Source of the DNA: JAFGTP01 sp964472715
GTDB lineage: Bacteria > Fidelibacterota > UBA2242 > JAFGTP01
DNA length: 29,898 nt
Direction of reading: 5' to 3'
Assembly: GCA_964472715.1 (NCBI GenBank)
Contig: CAYYMT010000038.1
Location: 1-29,898 of the forward strand
In this document: positions 6,495-15,488 of the stretch, piece after piece
Layout of the letters: each line of letters opens with the position of its first letter
How positions within the stretch are numbered: position 1 is the stretch's first letter
Notes under the pieces: model-generated
The model's input: the letters and a program-made list of their open reading frames with translations, nothing else
What the model was told of the DNA's origin: nothing
Database searches by the model: none
Program-made: the position numbers and the translations under genes

Positions 6495-8693
6495 ATGAAG
6501 AATTTGAAAATTTTACTTGGCTTAGTTTTGATCGTATCCCTTTCTTACGCACAAAATTCTCTGGCGAAAATAGTAGACAAAGAAGGTTTTGTTTCCCTGC
6601 GGTTAAGCGGAGATTTGAGTTTTTCCAGTGTCATTCAGGAAGACGGCATGATCAATTCCGGTGACGCCATCAGAACCGGTGAAAACAGTTTTGCCGAGTT
6701 GGAATTTGTGGACGATGAATCCAAAGTTAAGATCTTTCAGAATAGTGAAATGGAAGTTGACGAGGAGTATACGTCGCGTAAACTGGTTCTGAACCAGGGT
6801 GAAATTTTAGCCGATATATCACCAAACTTGGCGACCTCATACAACCTGGAAACCCCTAATAAAATCGTTTCCTTTGACAATGCCCGTTTTCAGGCCAGAG
6901 TCAATGGCGGTGAGAATATCACGCCCCTTGCTGGCGAATTAAAAGTTACCGATCTGGCCAGCGGCAATGACGAAATATTGAAACCCGGGTCAAAAGATGC
7001 AGAACCGGAAGTGACTGTTGCAGAAGAACCGGCGCCCACAGAGCCTGTGACAGAAGCAGATCACATTGAACCCAATAACACTGTCGGCAACAATGATCTG
7101 GCCTATGCCCAGCAGGAAGAAACCCAGACTGTCGAGGCAACGGAAAAAAATTATGAGGATATGCAGGAAAGCGAGCGCAACTGGAATATGGGACTGGGGA
7201 TCGGCTCCGTAACAATCGATGGGGAAATTTATAACCAGATTTCCCTGCGGCCGGAAGTCCGGTTTGGAAAATTGGGGATCGGGCTGGACCTTTATTTCTA
7301 TTTTGATGAAGATGGCAATATCCGTAAAGAAGACTGGGATGAATTTTCTGATTATCTGGATAAGATCTATTATTTACGCTGGGGCAGGCAGGGGGATCCG
7401 TTCTTTGCCCGGGCGGGAGCTCTTAACCATGTGACCCTGGGATATGGGATTTTAATGTCAGGCTATTCCAATGCCATTGAATACCCCCAGGTAAGAAATA
7501 TTGGTGTTCATACGGGAATGAAGTTTGATAAACTGGGCTGGGAGATTATGGTGGCCGATATCAAGGAAATATCCGGACCCGGATTAGTGGCCGGCCGTGT
7601 CACTTACGATCTGTTGCCAAAATTCAGACTTGGTGGCAGTTTCGTAGCGGATTTTAATCAGTACAAAGGATTAATTGATACGGATGGAGATAATATTCCT
7701 AACGATTTTGATGCTTTTCCAAAAGAATCCTTCCGGCTTCCGGAATACTATCCGGAAAACGCCTTTGGGTTTGGTCCCAATGACAAATTAAAAGGCAAGA
7801 AATACAGTATTGATAGTGACGATGATGGTATCCCCGATGAGATCGATTATGATATCGATGGTGACGGACTGACGGATAACTATGTTGTCGATGAAAGTAA
7901 GAACCTGGAAGATGAAGATGAAATCGACCATGATCCCACTCCCTTTGATATGGAAGACCAGGCCAAGGCCCTTTCGGCGGTTGCTTTTGATGCCGGCATA
8001 CCGATTTTCGAGAGAGAGGCGCTGAGGATTGATCTTTACGGGCAATCAGCCTTTTTTCTCTCTGAAAAGATCACTGATTACTATACCGGTGAAAAATTCA
8101 GTCCCGGTTGGGGAGTTGCTGTACCGGGATTTCGCGCTGTTTTATTTAACCTGGTGAATTGTAACCTTGAATATCGCTTTTCCGGTGAAAATTTTCTCTT
8201 TAATTTTTGGGACAGGCTCTATGATATGGAACGAGTATCCATTCGTGAAAAAATAGGCGATGGCAATCAGTTGTGGGCCTACACCAAGGATGAGTTGAAA
8301 CTTCAAAATGATCCTATGAAAGGTGTTTTCGGATCCATTGATTTTAATATGTGGGACTATCTCATATTCCGCACCTATTATCAGCACATGATGTCAAAAG
8401 ACGACGAGATCAGAAGTTTCCGCAGTTCACTGAGTATTCCGTCCGGACGCATTCCGAAACTGGCGGAAGCCACGGCTTTTTACCAGCGGAATAATGATAA
8501 AAATCCCTTCAAATTCAGTGACCCGTCGGAAAATACCATCCTGGGATACAGATTAGGCTTTGAAATCGGTGGCGGCGCGGTGCTTTCTTATGTGTATCAG
8601 CGGACTTACAGAGATATCAATGGGGATGGAGAGATTGATCCGGAAGATGAAGCGGTGACGATAAATACAGTGGAAACCGGTTTTCACTTTTAA
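6495..8693 (+). CDS. FecR-domain outer membrane beta-barrel protein with calcium-binding-type repeats
   Basis: The 732-residue protein has a signal peptide (about 1-19, ending SLSYA). Residues about 35-150 look like a FecR-type beta domain (GDAIRTGENSFAELEF, then NQGEILADI). An acidic Pro/Glu-rich linker follows (about 165-225). The rest alternates aromatic and glycine-rich strands as in an outer membrane beta-barrel, and the last residue is Phe, as expected for a barrel-assembly signal. Two insertions hold thrombospondin type 3-like Asp loops (DTDGDNIPNDFD near 394-405; DSDDDGIPDEID and DIDGDGLTD near 439-460), and an EF-hand-like DINGDGEIDPED lies near 708-719. These probably bind calcium in surface loops. 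The ligand or role is unknown. The ribosome site is GAGAG. It follows gltX by 16 bases. Confidence 0.8.
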   Translation: MKNLKILLGLVLIVSLSYAQNSLAKIVDKEGFVSLRLSGDLSFSSVIQEDGMINSGDAIRTGENSFAELEFVDDESKVKIFQNSEMEVDEEYTSRKLVLNQGEILADISPNLATSYNLETPNKIVSFDNARFQARVNGGENITPLAGELKVTDLASGNDEILKPGSKDAEPEVTVAEEPAPTEPVTEADHIEPNNTVGNNDLAYAQQEETQTVEATEKNYEDMQESERNWNMGLGIGSVTIDGEIYNQISLRPEVRFGKLGIGLDLYFYFDEDGNIRKEDWDEFSDYLDKIYYLRWGRQGDPFFARAGALNHVTLGYGILMSGYSNAIEYPQVRNIGVHTGMKFDKLGWEIMVADIKEISGPGLVAGRVTYDLLPKFRLGGSFVADFNQYKGLIDTDGDNIPNDFDAFPKESFRLPEYYPENAFGFGPNDKLKGKKYSIDSDDDGIPDEIDYDIDGDGLTDNYVVDESKNLEDEDEIDHDPTPFDMEDQAKALSAVAFDAGIPIFEREALRIDLYGQSAFFLSEKITDYYTGEKFSPGWGVAVPGFRAVLFNLVNCNLEYRFSGENFLFNFWDRLYDMERVSIREKIGDGNQLWAYTKDELKLQNDPMKGVFGSIDFNMWDYLIFRTYYQHMMSKDDEIRSFRSSLSIPSGRIPKLAEATAFYQRNNDKNPFKFSDPSENTILGYRLGFEIGGGAVLSYVYQRTYRDINGDGEIDPEDEAVTINTVETGFHF

Positions 8694-8714
8694 CCGGATG
8701 AAATGTCAAAAAAA

Positions 8715-8735
8715 GCTTTTTATCAAAAGCATATT
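8715..8735 (+). terminator. Weak stem-loop after the outer membrane protein gene
   Basis: GCTTTT (8715-8720) and AAAAGC (8725-8730) form a 6-bp stem with a TATC loop, followed by ATATTTTG. The stem is short and AT-rich, so termination is uncertain. Confidence 0.25.
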
Positions 8736-8819
8736 TTGTTAAGTTTTCAGGCAAGTTTTTGAGAAACAGATCTTTGATTATGCATGAGTTTTTATTCTGA
8801 AAACTTTTAATAGATTTCG

Positions 8820-8890
8820 GAGCAATAGAGAGTGGGTGAATTCCGTCAGGTCCGGAAGGAAGCAGCGGTAACCTGTCTCTCTATGTGCTT
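8820..8890 (+). ncRNA. ffs: Signal recognition particle RNA, small bacterial (4.5S) type
   Basis: The conserved SRP domain IV core is present at 8846-8865 (TCAGGTCCGGAAGGAAGCAG), with the GGAA tetraloop and the asymmetric loop that binds Ffh. It is closed by CCG (8843-8845) with CGG (8866-8868). The outer helix pairs ATAGAGAG (8825-8832) with CTCTCTAT (8877-8884), extended by GCA (8822-8824) with TGC (8886-8888). There is no Alu domain, so it is the short form. With Ffh and FtsY it would direct nascent membrane proteins to the translocon. Placement directly upstream of dnaX-ybaB-recR matches the arrangement in Bacillus. The exact ends are estimated. Confidence 0.92.
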
Positions 8891-8923
8891 CGATTAACCC
8901 ATTAAGGCATAGTATTACACCAA

Positions 8924-10579
8924 ATGAGTTACCAGGTTATTTCAAGAAAATACAGGCCGCAAAAATTCGACGAAATTGTCGGGCAGGAGCATATTTCCAA
9001 TACGCTGCGCAATGCAATTAAGAATAATCGTGTGGCTCATGCCTATCTTTTTACCGGTTCCCGTGGAATTGGTAAAACCACTACCGCCAGAATCTTATCC
9101 AAGACTTTAAATTGTCCCAATTCAACGGAATTTAACCCCTGTAACGAATGCAGCAGTTGTAAGGAAATTACGGAAGGCCGCAGTGTCAATGTGGCTGAAA
9201 TCGACGGTGCATCCAATCGCGGTATCAATGAGATCCGGGAGTTGCGGGAAAATGTGAAATACCCCCCCACCGGCGGCGCCCAATACCGAATTTTTATTAT
9301 TGACGAAGTTCACATGCTGACAAAAGAGGCTTTCAATGCCCTGTTAAAGACTTTGGAAGAACCACCGGAACATGTGATCTTTATTTTTGCCACTACCGAA
9401 CCCATAAAAATTCCCGATACCATTATTTCCCGTTGTCAGCGCTATGATTTTCATCGTATACCCGTCAAAAAAATCGTCGAACTGCTGAAGACCATTGTCA
9501 CCAGCGAGGCGGTTAATATTGATGAATCCATATTAACGCTGATCGCTAAAAAAGCCGATGGCGGAATGCGTGATGCCGAAAGCCTGCTGGATCAGGTCAT
9601 CTCATTTTCCGGAGACGAAGTGATTTTTGAGGACGCGCAAAGAATTTTGGGTTTGATCGATTTTGAATATTACCTGGAGCTGGGGAAATTGATATTTGCC
9701 CACGACCGTCAGACATTACTGATCAAAGCCGAAGAGATTTTTAACAAAGGTGTTGAACTGAGTGAATTTTTCGAAGGTTTTTCCGAACATTTCAGAAATC
9801 TTTTAGTTGCCAATGTCAGCGGCTCGGTTGAGATGCTGGACTTGCCGGACAATGCCAGGCAGGTTTACCGGGAAGAAGCCAAACAGTGGAATGCTTTAGA
9901 CATTATGCGGATCATGAAAATAATCAGTGATGCGCAGATAAATATCAAGACAGCATTAAATCAGCGAACCTTCCTGGAGTACCAGTTATTGCGACTGGGC
10001 AGCATCGACAATACGGTGGACATCCAAAGCATTTTAACAAAACTTGATGGAATTGATAATAACCGGCCATTAAGTGCGGGTCAAAAAAAAAATATAGCCT
10101 ATAGTTCCAATTCCGTCACACCTGCCGCCCAGGAAAAACCGCAAAAAAAATATAAAATACCCAAACCGGCAAAATCTGCTGTCCAGGATTCCAATTCCGA
10201 AAAACCAACTGATCAATCGACGATTGCTACTGATTTTAGTTTATCTGCCGATGAGTTGGGCAAACAATGGAAAAATATTACTTATCAAATTCATGAAGAA
10301 CGGGCTTCGCTGGGGGCGGTATTGGAACTGTCCGTAGAACAGCGGCTTGAGAAGGGTATTTTATCCATTCGGTATTCCCGGAAAGATAAATTTCAGAAAA
10401 ACATTGTGGAAAAAAATAAGCAATATTTGGAAAAGAAGATATCCGGAATATTAGAGAATAGAATAAAACTGAAGTGCTCTGTTTCAAATAACAGCAAGGA
10501 CAATGAAGAAGACCGCAATAGTGTTGACTTTATCGCCAAAGACCTTGCCCAAAAATTGAACGGAGAGGTCATAATATAA
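8924..10579 (+). CDS. dnaX: DNA polymerase III subunit gamma/tau
   Basis: The 551-residue protein is the clamp-loader ATPase of the replisome. The AAA+ domain shows Walker A GSRGIGKTT (45-53), a zinc module with Cys64, Cys73, Cys76 and Cys79, Walker B IFIIDEVH (123-130), sensor 1 FATTEP (155-160) and the SRC arginine-finger motif (169-171). The helical lid continues to about residue 360. A low-complexity linker rich in Lys, Pro and Ser (about 365-435) leads to a C-terminal tau-like domain. No programmed frameshift site was identified. The start has no clear Shine-Dalgarno sequence. It lies just after the SRP RNA gene and leads the dnaX-ybaB-recR-pgsA run. Confidence 0.96.
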   Translation: MSYQVISRKYRPQKFDEIVGQEHISNTLRNAIKNNRVAHAYLFTGSRGIGKTTTARILSKTLNCPNSTEFNPCNECSSCKEITEGRSVNVAEIDGASNRGINEIRELRENVKYPPTGGAQYRIFIIDEVHMLTKEAFNALLKTLEEPPEHVIFIFATTEPIKIPDTIISRCQRYDFHRIPVKKIVELLKTIVTSEAVNIDESILTLIAKKADGGMRDAESLLDQVISFSGDEVIFEDAQRILGLIDFEYYLELGKLIFAHDRQTLLIKAEEIFNKGVELSEFFEGFSEHFRNLLVANVSGSVEMLDLPDNARQVYREEAKQWNALDIMRIMKIISDAQINIKTALNQRTFLEYQLLRLGSIDNTVDIQSILTKLDGIDNNRPLSAGQKKNIAYSSNSVTPAAQEKPQKKYKIPKPAKSAVQDSNSEKPTDQSTIATDFSLSADELGKQWKNITYQIHEERASLGAVLELSVEQRLEKGILSIRYSRKDKFQKNIVEKNKQYLEKKISGILENRIKLKCSVSNNSKDNEEDRNSVDFIAKDLAQKLNGEVII

Positions 10580-10601
10580 CATTAACAAGGAGAACAATAA
10601 T

Positions 10602-10940
10602 ATGATGCCAAAAGGTGGTATGAACAAAATGATGAAACAGTTCAACAAAATGCAACAGGAAATGGAAAAAATCCAGTCGGAACTTGGCAATCTGAAAGTA
10701 GAAGGAACAGCCGGCGGCGGCATGGTGACTGTTGTGGCCAATGGCAACCAGGAAATCGTATCGGTTAAAATTGATCCCGAAGTATTGCAGGACGATGTGG
10801 AAATGGTCGAAGATATGGTAACAGCCGCCACTAACCAGGCGTTGAAAAAAGCATCGGAATTAAGCCAGGAAAAAATGTCATCAGTGGCCGGCGGCATGAT
10901 GGGCAACCTGCCGGGAGGAATGAAAATACCCGGACTATGA
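10602..10940 (+). CDS. ybaB: YbaB/EbfC family nucleoid-associated protein
   Basis: This 112-residue protein has the YbaB pattern: an N-terminal Met/Gln-rich coiled helix (about 1-30), the core GTAGGGMVTVVANGNQEIVSVKIDP, and a C-terminal helix followed by a flexible Met/Gly-rich end. Family members are small dimers that bind DNA and are almost always encoded between dnaX and recR, as here. The ribosome site is GGAG, and two consecutive ATG codons start the gene. The last 4 bases overlap recR (ATGA), which points to translational coupling. Confidence 0.93.
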   Translation: MMPKGGMNKMMKQFNKMQQEMEKIQSELGNLKVEGTAGGGMVTVVANGNQEIVSVKIDPEVLQDDVEMVEDMVTAATNQALKKASELSQEKMSSVAGGMMGNLPGGMKIPGL

Positions 10941-11536
10941 GCATTTTACCCAAATCAGTTACAGAATTAATCGAAGCCTTTGCAGCCATGCCCGGTGTGG
11001 GTAAAAAGTCTGCCAAGCGCATGGCCTTTTATCTTCTGAAAGCCAATCGTGAAGAAGCCGTGACTATGGCCAAAGCCATTATTAATGTCAAAGATCGAAT
11101 TTATGATTGTTCGGAATGTCATAATATCGCGGAAAAAGATCCCTGTAACATCTGTACAGACCCGAAGCGTGACAGGTCGATTCTCTGTGTGGTGGAGGAC
11201 CCGATGGACTTACTGGCACTGGAGAGCACTGCCAATTACCGCGGGCTTTATCATGTGCTTGGCGGGGTCATTTCTCCGCTCAATGGGATAGGGCCGGATA
11301 ATTTATATATTGAAGATCTGCTACACCGGGCGGAGAAAGATGTGCAGGAGGTTATTTTAGCATTAAACTCTACAAGAGATGGTGAGACGACTGAAATATT
11401 TCTTTCGAAAATGTTGCGCAGCAAAGGTGTCAAAGTCACCCGGTTGGCCCATGGCCTGCCGGTGGGGACGAACCTGGAATTTGCTGATGAAACAACATTG
11501 ATCAGAGCAATGGAAGGCAGGACGAATATATTATGA
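10937..11536 (+). CDS. recR: Recombination mediator protein RecR
   Basis: The 199-residue protein acts with RecO/RecF in loading RecA at single-strand gaps. Features in order are the helix-hairpin-helix (LIEAFAAMPGVGKKSAKRMA, residues 11-30), a four-cysteine zinc finger (Cys58, Cys61, Cys70, Cys73), the TOPRIM domain beginning SILCVVEDP (81-89) with HVLGGVISPLNGIGP (106-120), and the C-terminal RLAHGLPVG segment. Length is standard. It overlaps ybaB by 4 bases at its start and pgsA by 4 bases at its end. Confidence 0.96.
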   Translation: MSILPKSVTELIEAFAAMPGVGKKSAKRMAFYLLKANREEAVTMAKAIINVKDRIYDCSECHNIAEKDPCNICTDPKRDRSILCVVEDPMDLLALESTANYRGLYHVLGGVISPLNGIGPDNLYIEDLLHRAEKDVQEVILALNSTRDGETTEIFLSKMLRSKGVKVTRLAHGLPVGTNLEFADETTLIRAMEGRTNIL

Positions 11537-12138
11537 AGAATAAAATATTTACAGTGGCAAACTTTTTTTCTTTTCTGAGGATTTTATTGACGCCGCTTTT
11601 TGTCTATTTGCTGTTTACGGATAAGCCTTATTACGCTGTCTTAGCTTTAGTGGTATTTATTTTTGCATCAGTCACAGATGCTTATGACGGATATTTTGCC
11701 AGAAAATTTAACACGGTTTCCAGGTTTGGAATATTTCTCGATCCCCTGGCTGATAAAGTTTTGATGATCACCGCTTTTTTGTCCTTCGTAGTGCTGGACC
11801 TGGTGCCTTTGTGGATGGTGATCGTGATAATTTTACGGGACTTTATGGTAACCGGTTTACGTGTTTATTTTAACTCCCGCAACAAATCCATGGAAACCCG
11901 AAAAACCGCAAAGGTGAAGACCGGATCTCAGATCGGTGTTATTATATTTATTTTGCTCTATATTATAACCCAGCGGTTGGCGCTGCTTTCTTTCCTTAAA
12001 GAGCCCGCCCGGCAGTTGTTGGTTACAGAATATCATGGTATTTATATCGTGATGTTAATTGTAACGCTCTTTACTATCTGGACCGGGCTGGAATATTTAG
12101 TGGTTAACAGAAAATTGATTTTTTCTAAAAAACAATAA
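11533..12138 (+). CDS. pgsA: CDP-diacylglycerol-glycerol-3-phosphate 3-phosphatidyltransferase
   Basis: The 201-residue integral membrane protein makes phosphatidylglycerophosphate, the committed step to phosphatidylglycerol and cardiolipin. The CDP-alcohol phosphotransferase signature is complete: D49-x2-D52-G53-x2-A56-R57-x8-G66-x3-D70-x3-D74, whose aspartates bind metal. Several hydrophobic helices are evident (about 12-28, 35-50, 75-95, 135-150, 170-190). It overlaps recR by 4 bases. pgpA, which encodes the enzyme for the next step, starts 51 bases downstream. Confidence 0.94.
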   Translation: MKNKIFTVANFFSFLRILLTPLFVYLLFTDKPYYAVLALVVFIFASVTDAYDGYFARKFNTVSRFGIFLDPLADKVLMITAFLSFVVLDLVPLWMVIVIILRDFMVTGLRVYFNSRNKSMETRKTAKVKTGSQIGVIIFILLYIITQRLALLSFLKEPARQLLVTEYHGIYIVMLIVTLFTIWTGLEYLVVNRKLIFSKKQ

Positions 12139-12189
12139 TTTGCAATATTACATGGTCTATCGTGTGTTGTATTGTGAGGTGAGGGTGTA

Positions 12190-12681
12190 ATGAAACGGAA
12201 ATTTACTCTTAATTATCTATTCGCGACGTTCTTTTTTACCGGTTATATCAAATTCGCACCGGGAACCTGGGGAACCCTTGCCGGCTTGTTGCTCTGGCTC
12301 ATGCTTCCGATCAGTTCCATCTACATCAAACTTTTTTTAATTATCGCAACATTCATAACCGGCGTGCTTGTATCAGGAACAATTGAGAGAAAAGGGGAAA
12401 CCATTGACCCCGGCTATATTGTCATTGATGAGGTGGTGGGGATGTGGATAACCCTTATGTTTATACCCGGCGCATTGCTCCATAATCTGAGCCAGTTGGA
12501 AGATAATTCGATTCAGTTAGTGATGGCTTTTTTACTGTTTCGTTTTTTTGATATTTCAAAACTGCCGCCGATAAAATATTGCGAAAAACTCACCGGCGGA
12601 TTCGGAATCATGATTGATGATGTTATTGCCGGCCTGGTTGCCGGTGCGATCATATATCTGATGAACATTTTTATCATCTGA
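12190..12681 (+). CDS. pgpA: Phosphatidylglycerophosphatase A
   Basis: The 163-residue membrane protein would dephosphorylate phosphatidylglycerophosphate, the product of PgsA, to phosphatidylglycerol. PgpA motifs are all visible: APGTWGT (23-29), DPGYIVIDEVVGMW (73-86) with Asp80/Glu81, FRFFDISKLPPI (117-128) with Asp121, and GGFGIMIDD (136-144). Three to four membrane helices are predicted by eye. A GAGGTGAGGG stretch before the ATG supports the start. The gap to cinA is only 8 bases. Confidence 0.94.
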   Translation: MKRKFTLNYLFATFFFTGYIKFAPGTWGTLAGLLLWLMLPISSIYIKLFLIIATFITGVLVSGTIERKGETIDPGYIVIDEVVGMWITLMFIPGALLHNLSQLEDNSIQLVMAFLLFRFFDISKLPPIKYCEKLTGGFGIMIDDVIAGLVAGAIIYLMNIFII

Positions 12682-12689
12682 ATATTATC

Positions 12690-13895
12690 ATGAAATCAAT
12701 CATAATCAGTATCGGTGATGAACTTCTGACCGGCGATATCAGTAACACGAACGCCGCGTATATGGCGAAAGAACTGCATAAATTCAATGTAGATGTTTTA
12801 AAAATCGTAACAATCGGCGATGATTATACAGAAATATATAATGCGCTGGAAGATTTGCCGGATGCTGTGACAAAAGTCTTTGTCACCGGTGGATTAGGCC
12901 CTACTCATGATGATATCACGAAAAAAGTAGCTGTGGATTTTTTTGAATCGGAAATGATTTTTCATGCTGATTTATTTGCGGATATGAAGAAACGATTCGC
13001 CAAACGGAATATCCCCATGAGCGACGCTAACCGGTCCCAGGCTTTGCTTCCCAGAAATTGTCATATCATAAAAAATCCGCGGGGTACAGCACCGGGAATG
13101 AAATTTACAAAAGCCGGTGTTGATTTTTATTTTATGCCCGGCGTTCCCCATGAAATGAAATATTTACTTTCGCAGCAGATTATTCCCGCAATAAAAGGAA
13201 TCAAAAACCGGGATTTCATCACTAAAACTTTACGGACTTACGGTGTGGGAGAATCCAGTGTTTATGATCAAATGAAGTCCTGGATTGAGACAAATCCGGA
13301 AATTCGGGTTGCTTATTATCCGCGCTACACCGGTGTTGATATCAAGCTCCATTACCCAGAAAAGTTCCGGCAAAAGGTTGATCAAATAATTTCTAAGCTT
13401 GGCAATGTTATTTATGGGTTTAACAGTGAAAAAATTGAAGAAAAAATCGCTGAGCAATTGATAAACAAAAAACTTACAATCGCAGTTGCCGAATCCTGTA
13501 CAGGGGGCTTGATTACCAGTCGATTGACAGATGTTCCGGGAAGTTCGGCTTATATGATGCTGGGGGCGGTTACTTACGCCAACCAGGCAAAAATTCAAAT
13601 ATTGGGTGTCAAAGAAGAGTCCATCAGGAAATATGGCGCGGTAAGTAAAGAAGTTGCCCTGGAAATGGCTGCCGGCGTTCGCGGGATTCATCAAACTGAC
13701 ATCGGCATCAGTACAACGGGAATTGCCGGACCCGGAGGTGGAACGCAAGATAAACCGGTGGGGACTTTATGGGGCGCAATTTCTATGGGAGAAAAGTCGG
13801 AAGCCTTCCATTACTGCCGGAATGTCAACCGTGAGGCCAATAAACTACTATTTTCTCAATTTATTTTTAAAAAGTTGCTGGAAAACTTATATTAA
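12690..13895 (+). CDS. cinA: CinA-like protein, NMN deamidase / molybdopterin-binding type
   Basis: The 401-residue cytosolic protein has the two CinA domains. The N-terminal MoCF_biosynth-like domain (about 1-170) carries GDELLTGDISNTNAAYMA and FVTGGLGPTHDD. The C-terminal domain (about 248-401) carries VAESCTGGL (Ser269, Thr271), PGSS, YGAVS and STTGIAGPGGGTQDKPVGT, the NMN amidohydrolase (PncC) signature. The protein recycles nicotinamide mononucleotide to the NAD pathway. The name comes from competence-linked operons with recA, and recA indeed follows after thpR. The Shine-Dalgarno is weak. Confidence 0.93.
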   Translation: MKSIIISIGDELLTGDISNTNAAYMAKELHKFNVDVLKIVTIGDDYTEIYNALEDLPDAVTKVFVTGGLGPTHDDITKKVAVDFFESEMIFHADLFADMKKRFAKRNIPMSDANRSQALLPRNCHIIKNPRGTAPGMKFTKAGVDFYFMPGVPHEMKYLLSQQIIPAIKGIKNRDFITKTLRTYGVGESSVYDQMKSWIETNPEIRVAYYPRYTGVDIKLHYPEKFRQKVDQIISKLGNVIYGFNSEKIEEKIAEQLINKKLTIAVAESCTGGLITSRLTDVPGSSAYMMLGAVTYANQAKIQILGVKEESIRKYGAVSKEVALEMAAGVRGIHQTDIGISTTGIAGPGGGTQDKPVGTLWGAISMGEKSEAFHYCRNVNREANKLLFSQFIFKKLLENLY

Positions 13896-13900
13896 GGGGT

Positions 13901-14488
13901 ATGAAAAGAACCTTTTTTGCTGTCAAGGCTTCAAATCAAACCCAAAAAATTCTGGGAAAAATTTCAGAGGAATTTTCAGAATTCGATAAAAAAGTAAAAC
14001 CTGCCAATCCGGGAAACCCCCACATAACGTTAAAATTTTTAGGTGATACCAGGGAAGAAGATATTGATAGTATAGATCAGGAAGTCAAAGCTGCCATATC
14101 CGGAATCCCGGCCTTTACCTTTGTTTGTGAAGGAACCGGATGTTTTCCCAGGCCATCACGGCTGTCGGTGCTTTGGCTGGGAATTACAGAGGGGTTGAAT
14201 TATTTAAAAACACTTCATAATTTATTAGAGTTAAAATTGGAAAAATTCGGCTATGCTCCTGATAACAGAGAATTTAAACCGCATCTGACGTATGGTCGTG
14301 TCAGAAAGCAATACAAAAAACTGACCAGCATTGATCGGTTTTTAAATTATGATTATGGACAGGCTTTCAATCCGGTTGAGACAGTTGTCTGGTATGAAAG
14401 CCTTTTAACACCAAAAGGCGCGCTGCATAAGCCCTTAAGACAATATCAATTAAATAAAATTTCCGGAGGGAAAAATGTCAAAAGATAA
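13901..14488 (+). CDS. thpR: RNA 2',3'-cyclic phosphodiesterase (2H family)
   Basis: The 195-residue protein has the two His-x-Thr motifs of the 2H phosphoesterase fold: HITL (residues 41-44) and HLTY (128-131). Family members (formerly called 2'-5' RNA ligase) hydrolyse 2',3'-cyclic phosphate ends of RNA. FFAVK at the N-terminus and FKPHLTYGRV are typical. It starts 5 bases after the cinA stop and its last 14 bases overlap recA, so the recA ribosome site lies inside this gene. Confidence 0.92.
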   Translation: MKRTFFAVKASNQTQKILGKISEEFSEFDKKVKPANPGNPHITLKFLGDTREEDIDSIDQEVKAAISGIPAFTFVCEGTGCFPRPSRLSVLWLGITEGLNYLKTLHNLLELKLEKFGYAPDNREFKPHLTYGRVRKQYKKLTSIDRFLNYDYGQAFNPVETVVWYESLLTPKGALHKPLRQYQLNKISGGKNVKR

Positions 14489-15488
14489 TAAAAAACAGGC
14501 ACTTGATAGAGCAATTACACAAATTGACCGGCAGTTTGGCAAAGGATCAATAATGATACTGGGTGACGACAGAACCGTGGCGGTGGATGTCATCTCAACA
14601 GGATGTTTGTCCCTGGACGCCGCCCTGGGTATTGGCGGAATTCCCAGAGGGCGTATCAGTGAAATCTATGGCCCGGAATCCTCAGGGAAAACTACTCTGG
14701 CGCTGCATGTGGTTGCCGAAGCGCAAAAAGCCGACGGATATGTGGCTTTTATCGATGCCGAACACGCTCTGGACCCGATTTATGCTAAAAAACTTGGAGT
14801 AGACACAAAAGAATTACTGGTATCACAACCGGATCATGGTGAACAGGCGCTGGAAATCGCGGAAACTCTGGTCAGAAGTAATGCGGTTGATTTGATCGTT
14901 ATCGATTCTGTGGCAGCCCTGGTTCCCAGGGTAGAATTGGAAGGGGAAATGGGAGACGCTAATGTGGGATTGCAGGCGCGTTTGATGTCAAAAGCATTGC
15001 GGAAACTGACAGGTGTTGTTAATAAATCGAAAACATCGATTATCTTTATCAACCAGGTGCGTGAAAAAGTAGGCGTAATGTTTGGCAGCCCGGAAACCAC
15101 CAGTGGCGGCCGTGCTTTGAAATTTTATACCTCCATTCGACTGGATATCAGAAGAATTGGTGCCATTAAGGATGGTCAGGAATCAATCGGTAACCGAACC
15201 CGGGTGAAAGTGGTCAAGAACAAACTGGCATCACCTTTTAAACAGGTTGAGTTTGATATTATGTACGGCCGGGGCATATCCTATGTATCAGATCTGCTGG
15301 ACCTTGCTGTCGAAGCGGACATTGTGCAAAAATCAGGGTCATGGTTTTCCTATGCTGACGAAAAACTGGGACAAGGAAAACAAAATGTGACGGCATTTTT
15401 AAAAGATAATCCAAAAATTATGGATGAAATCAGTGTAAAAGTCAAAGAATATCTGGGCGTTCTAAAAGCAAAGGAAGATGCCAAATAG
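14475..15488 (+). CDS. recA: Recombinase RecA
   Basis: The 337-residue protein forms the ATP-dependent strand-exchange filament and is the SOS co-protease. Walker A is GPESSGKTT (66-74), FIDAEHALDP (about 95-104) contains the catalytic Glu region, LIVIDSVAAL is Walker B, and EGEMGDANVGLQARLMSKALRK is split between the L1 loop and its helix. The C-terminal acidic tail seen in enterobacteria is nearly absent (ends KAKEDAK). The strong ribosome site GGAGG sits inside thpR. No LexA-box-like sequence was recognised upstream, and recA is probably expressed from the pgpA-cinA-thpR transcript. recX begins at the base after the stop. Confidence 0.98.
   Translation: MSKDNKKQALDRAITQIDRQFGKGSIMILGDDRTVAVDVISTGCLSLDAALGIGGIPRGRISEIYGPESSGKTTLALHVVAEAQKADGYVAFIDAEHALDPIYAKKLGVDTKELLVSQPDHGEQALEIAETLVRSNAVDLIVIDSVAALVPRVELEGEMGDANVGLQARLMSKALRKLTGVVNKSKTSIIFINQVREKVGVMFGSPETTSGGRALKFYTSIRLDIRRIGAIKDGQESIGNRTRVKVVKNKLASPFKQVEFDIMYGRGISYVSDLLDLAVEADIVQKSGSWFSYADEKLGQGKQNVTAFLKDNPKIMDEISVKVKEYLGVLKAKEDAK

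Noticed and set aside
13230..13748. 172-codon ORF on the reverse strand
   Set aside because: It lies wholly antisense to cinA, whose protein motifs are well conserved; the reverse translation has no recognisable features.
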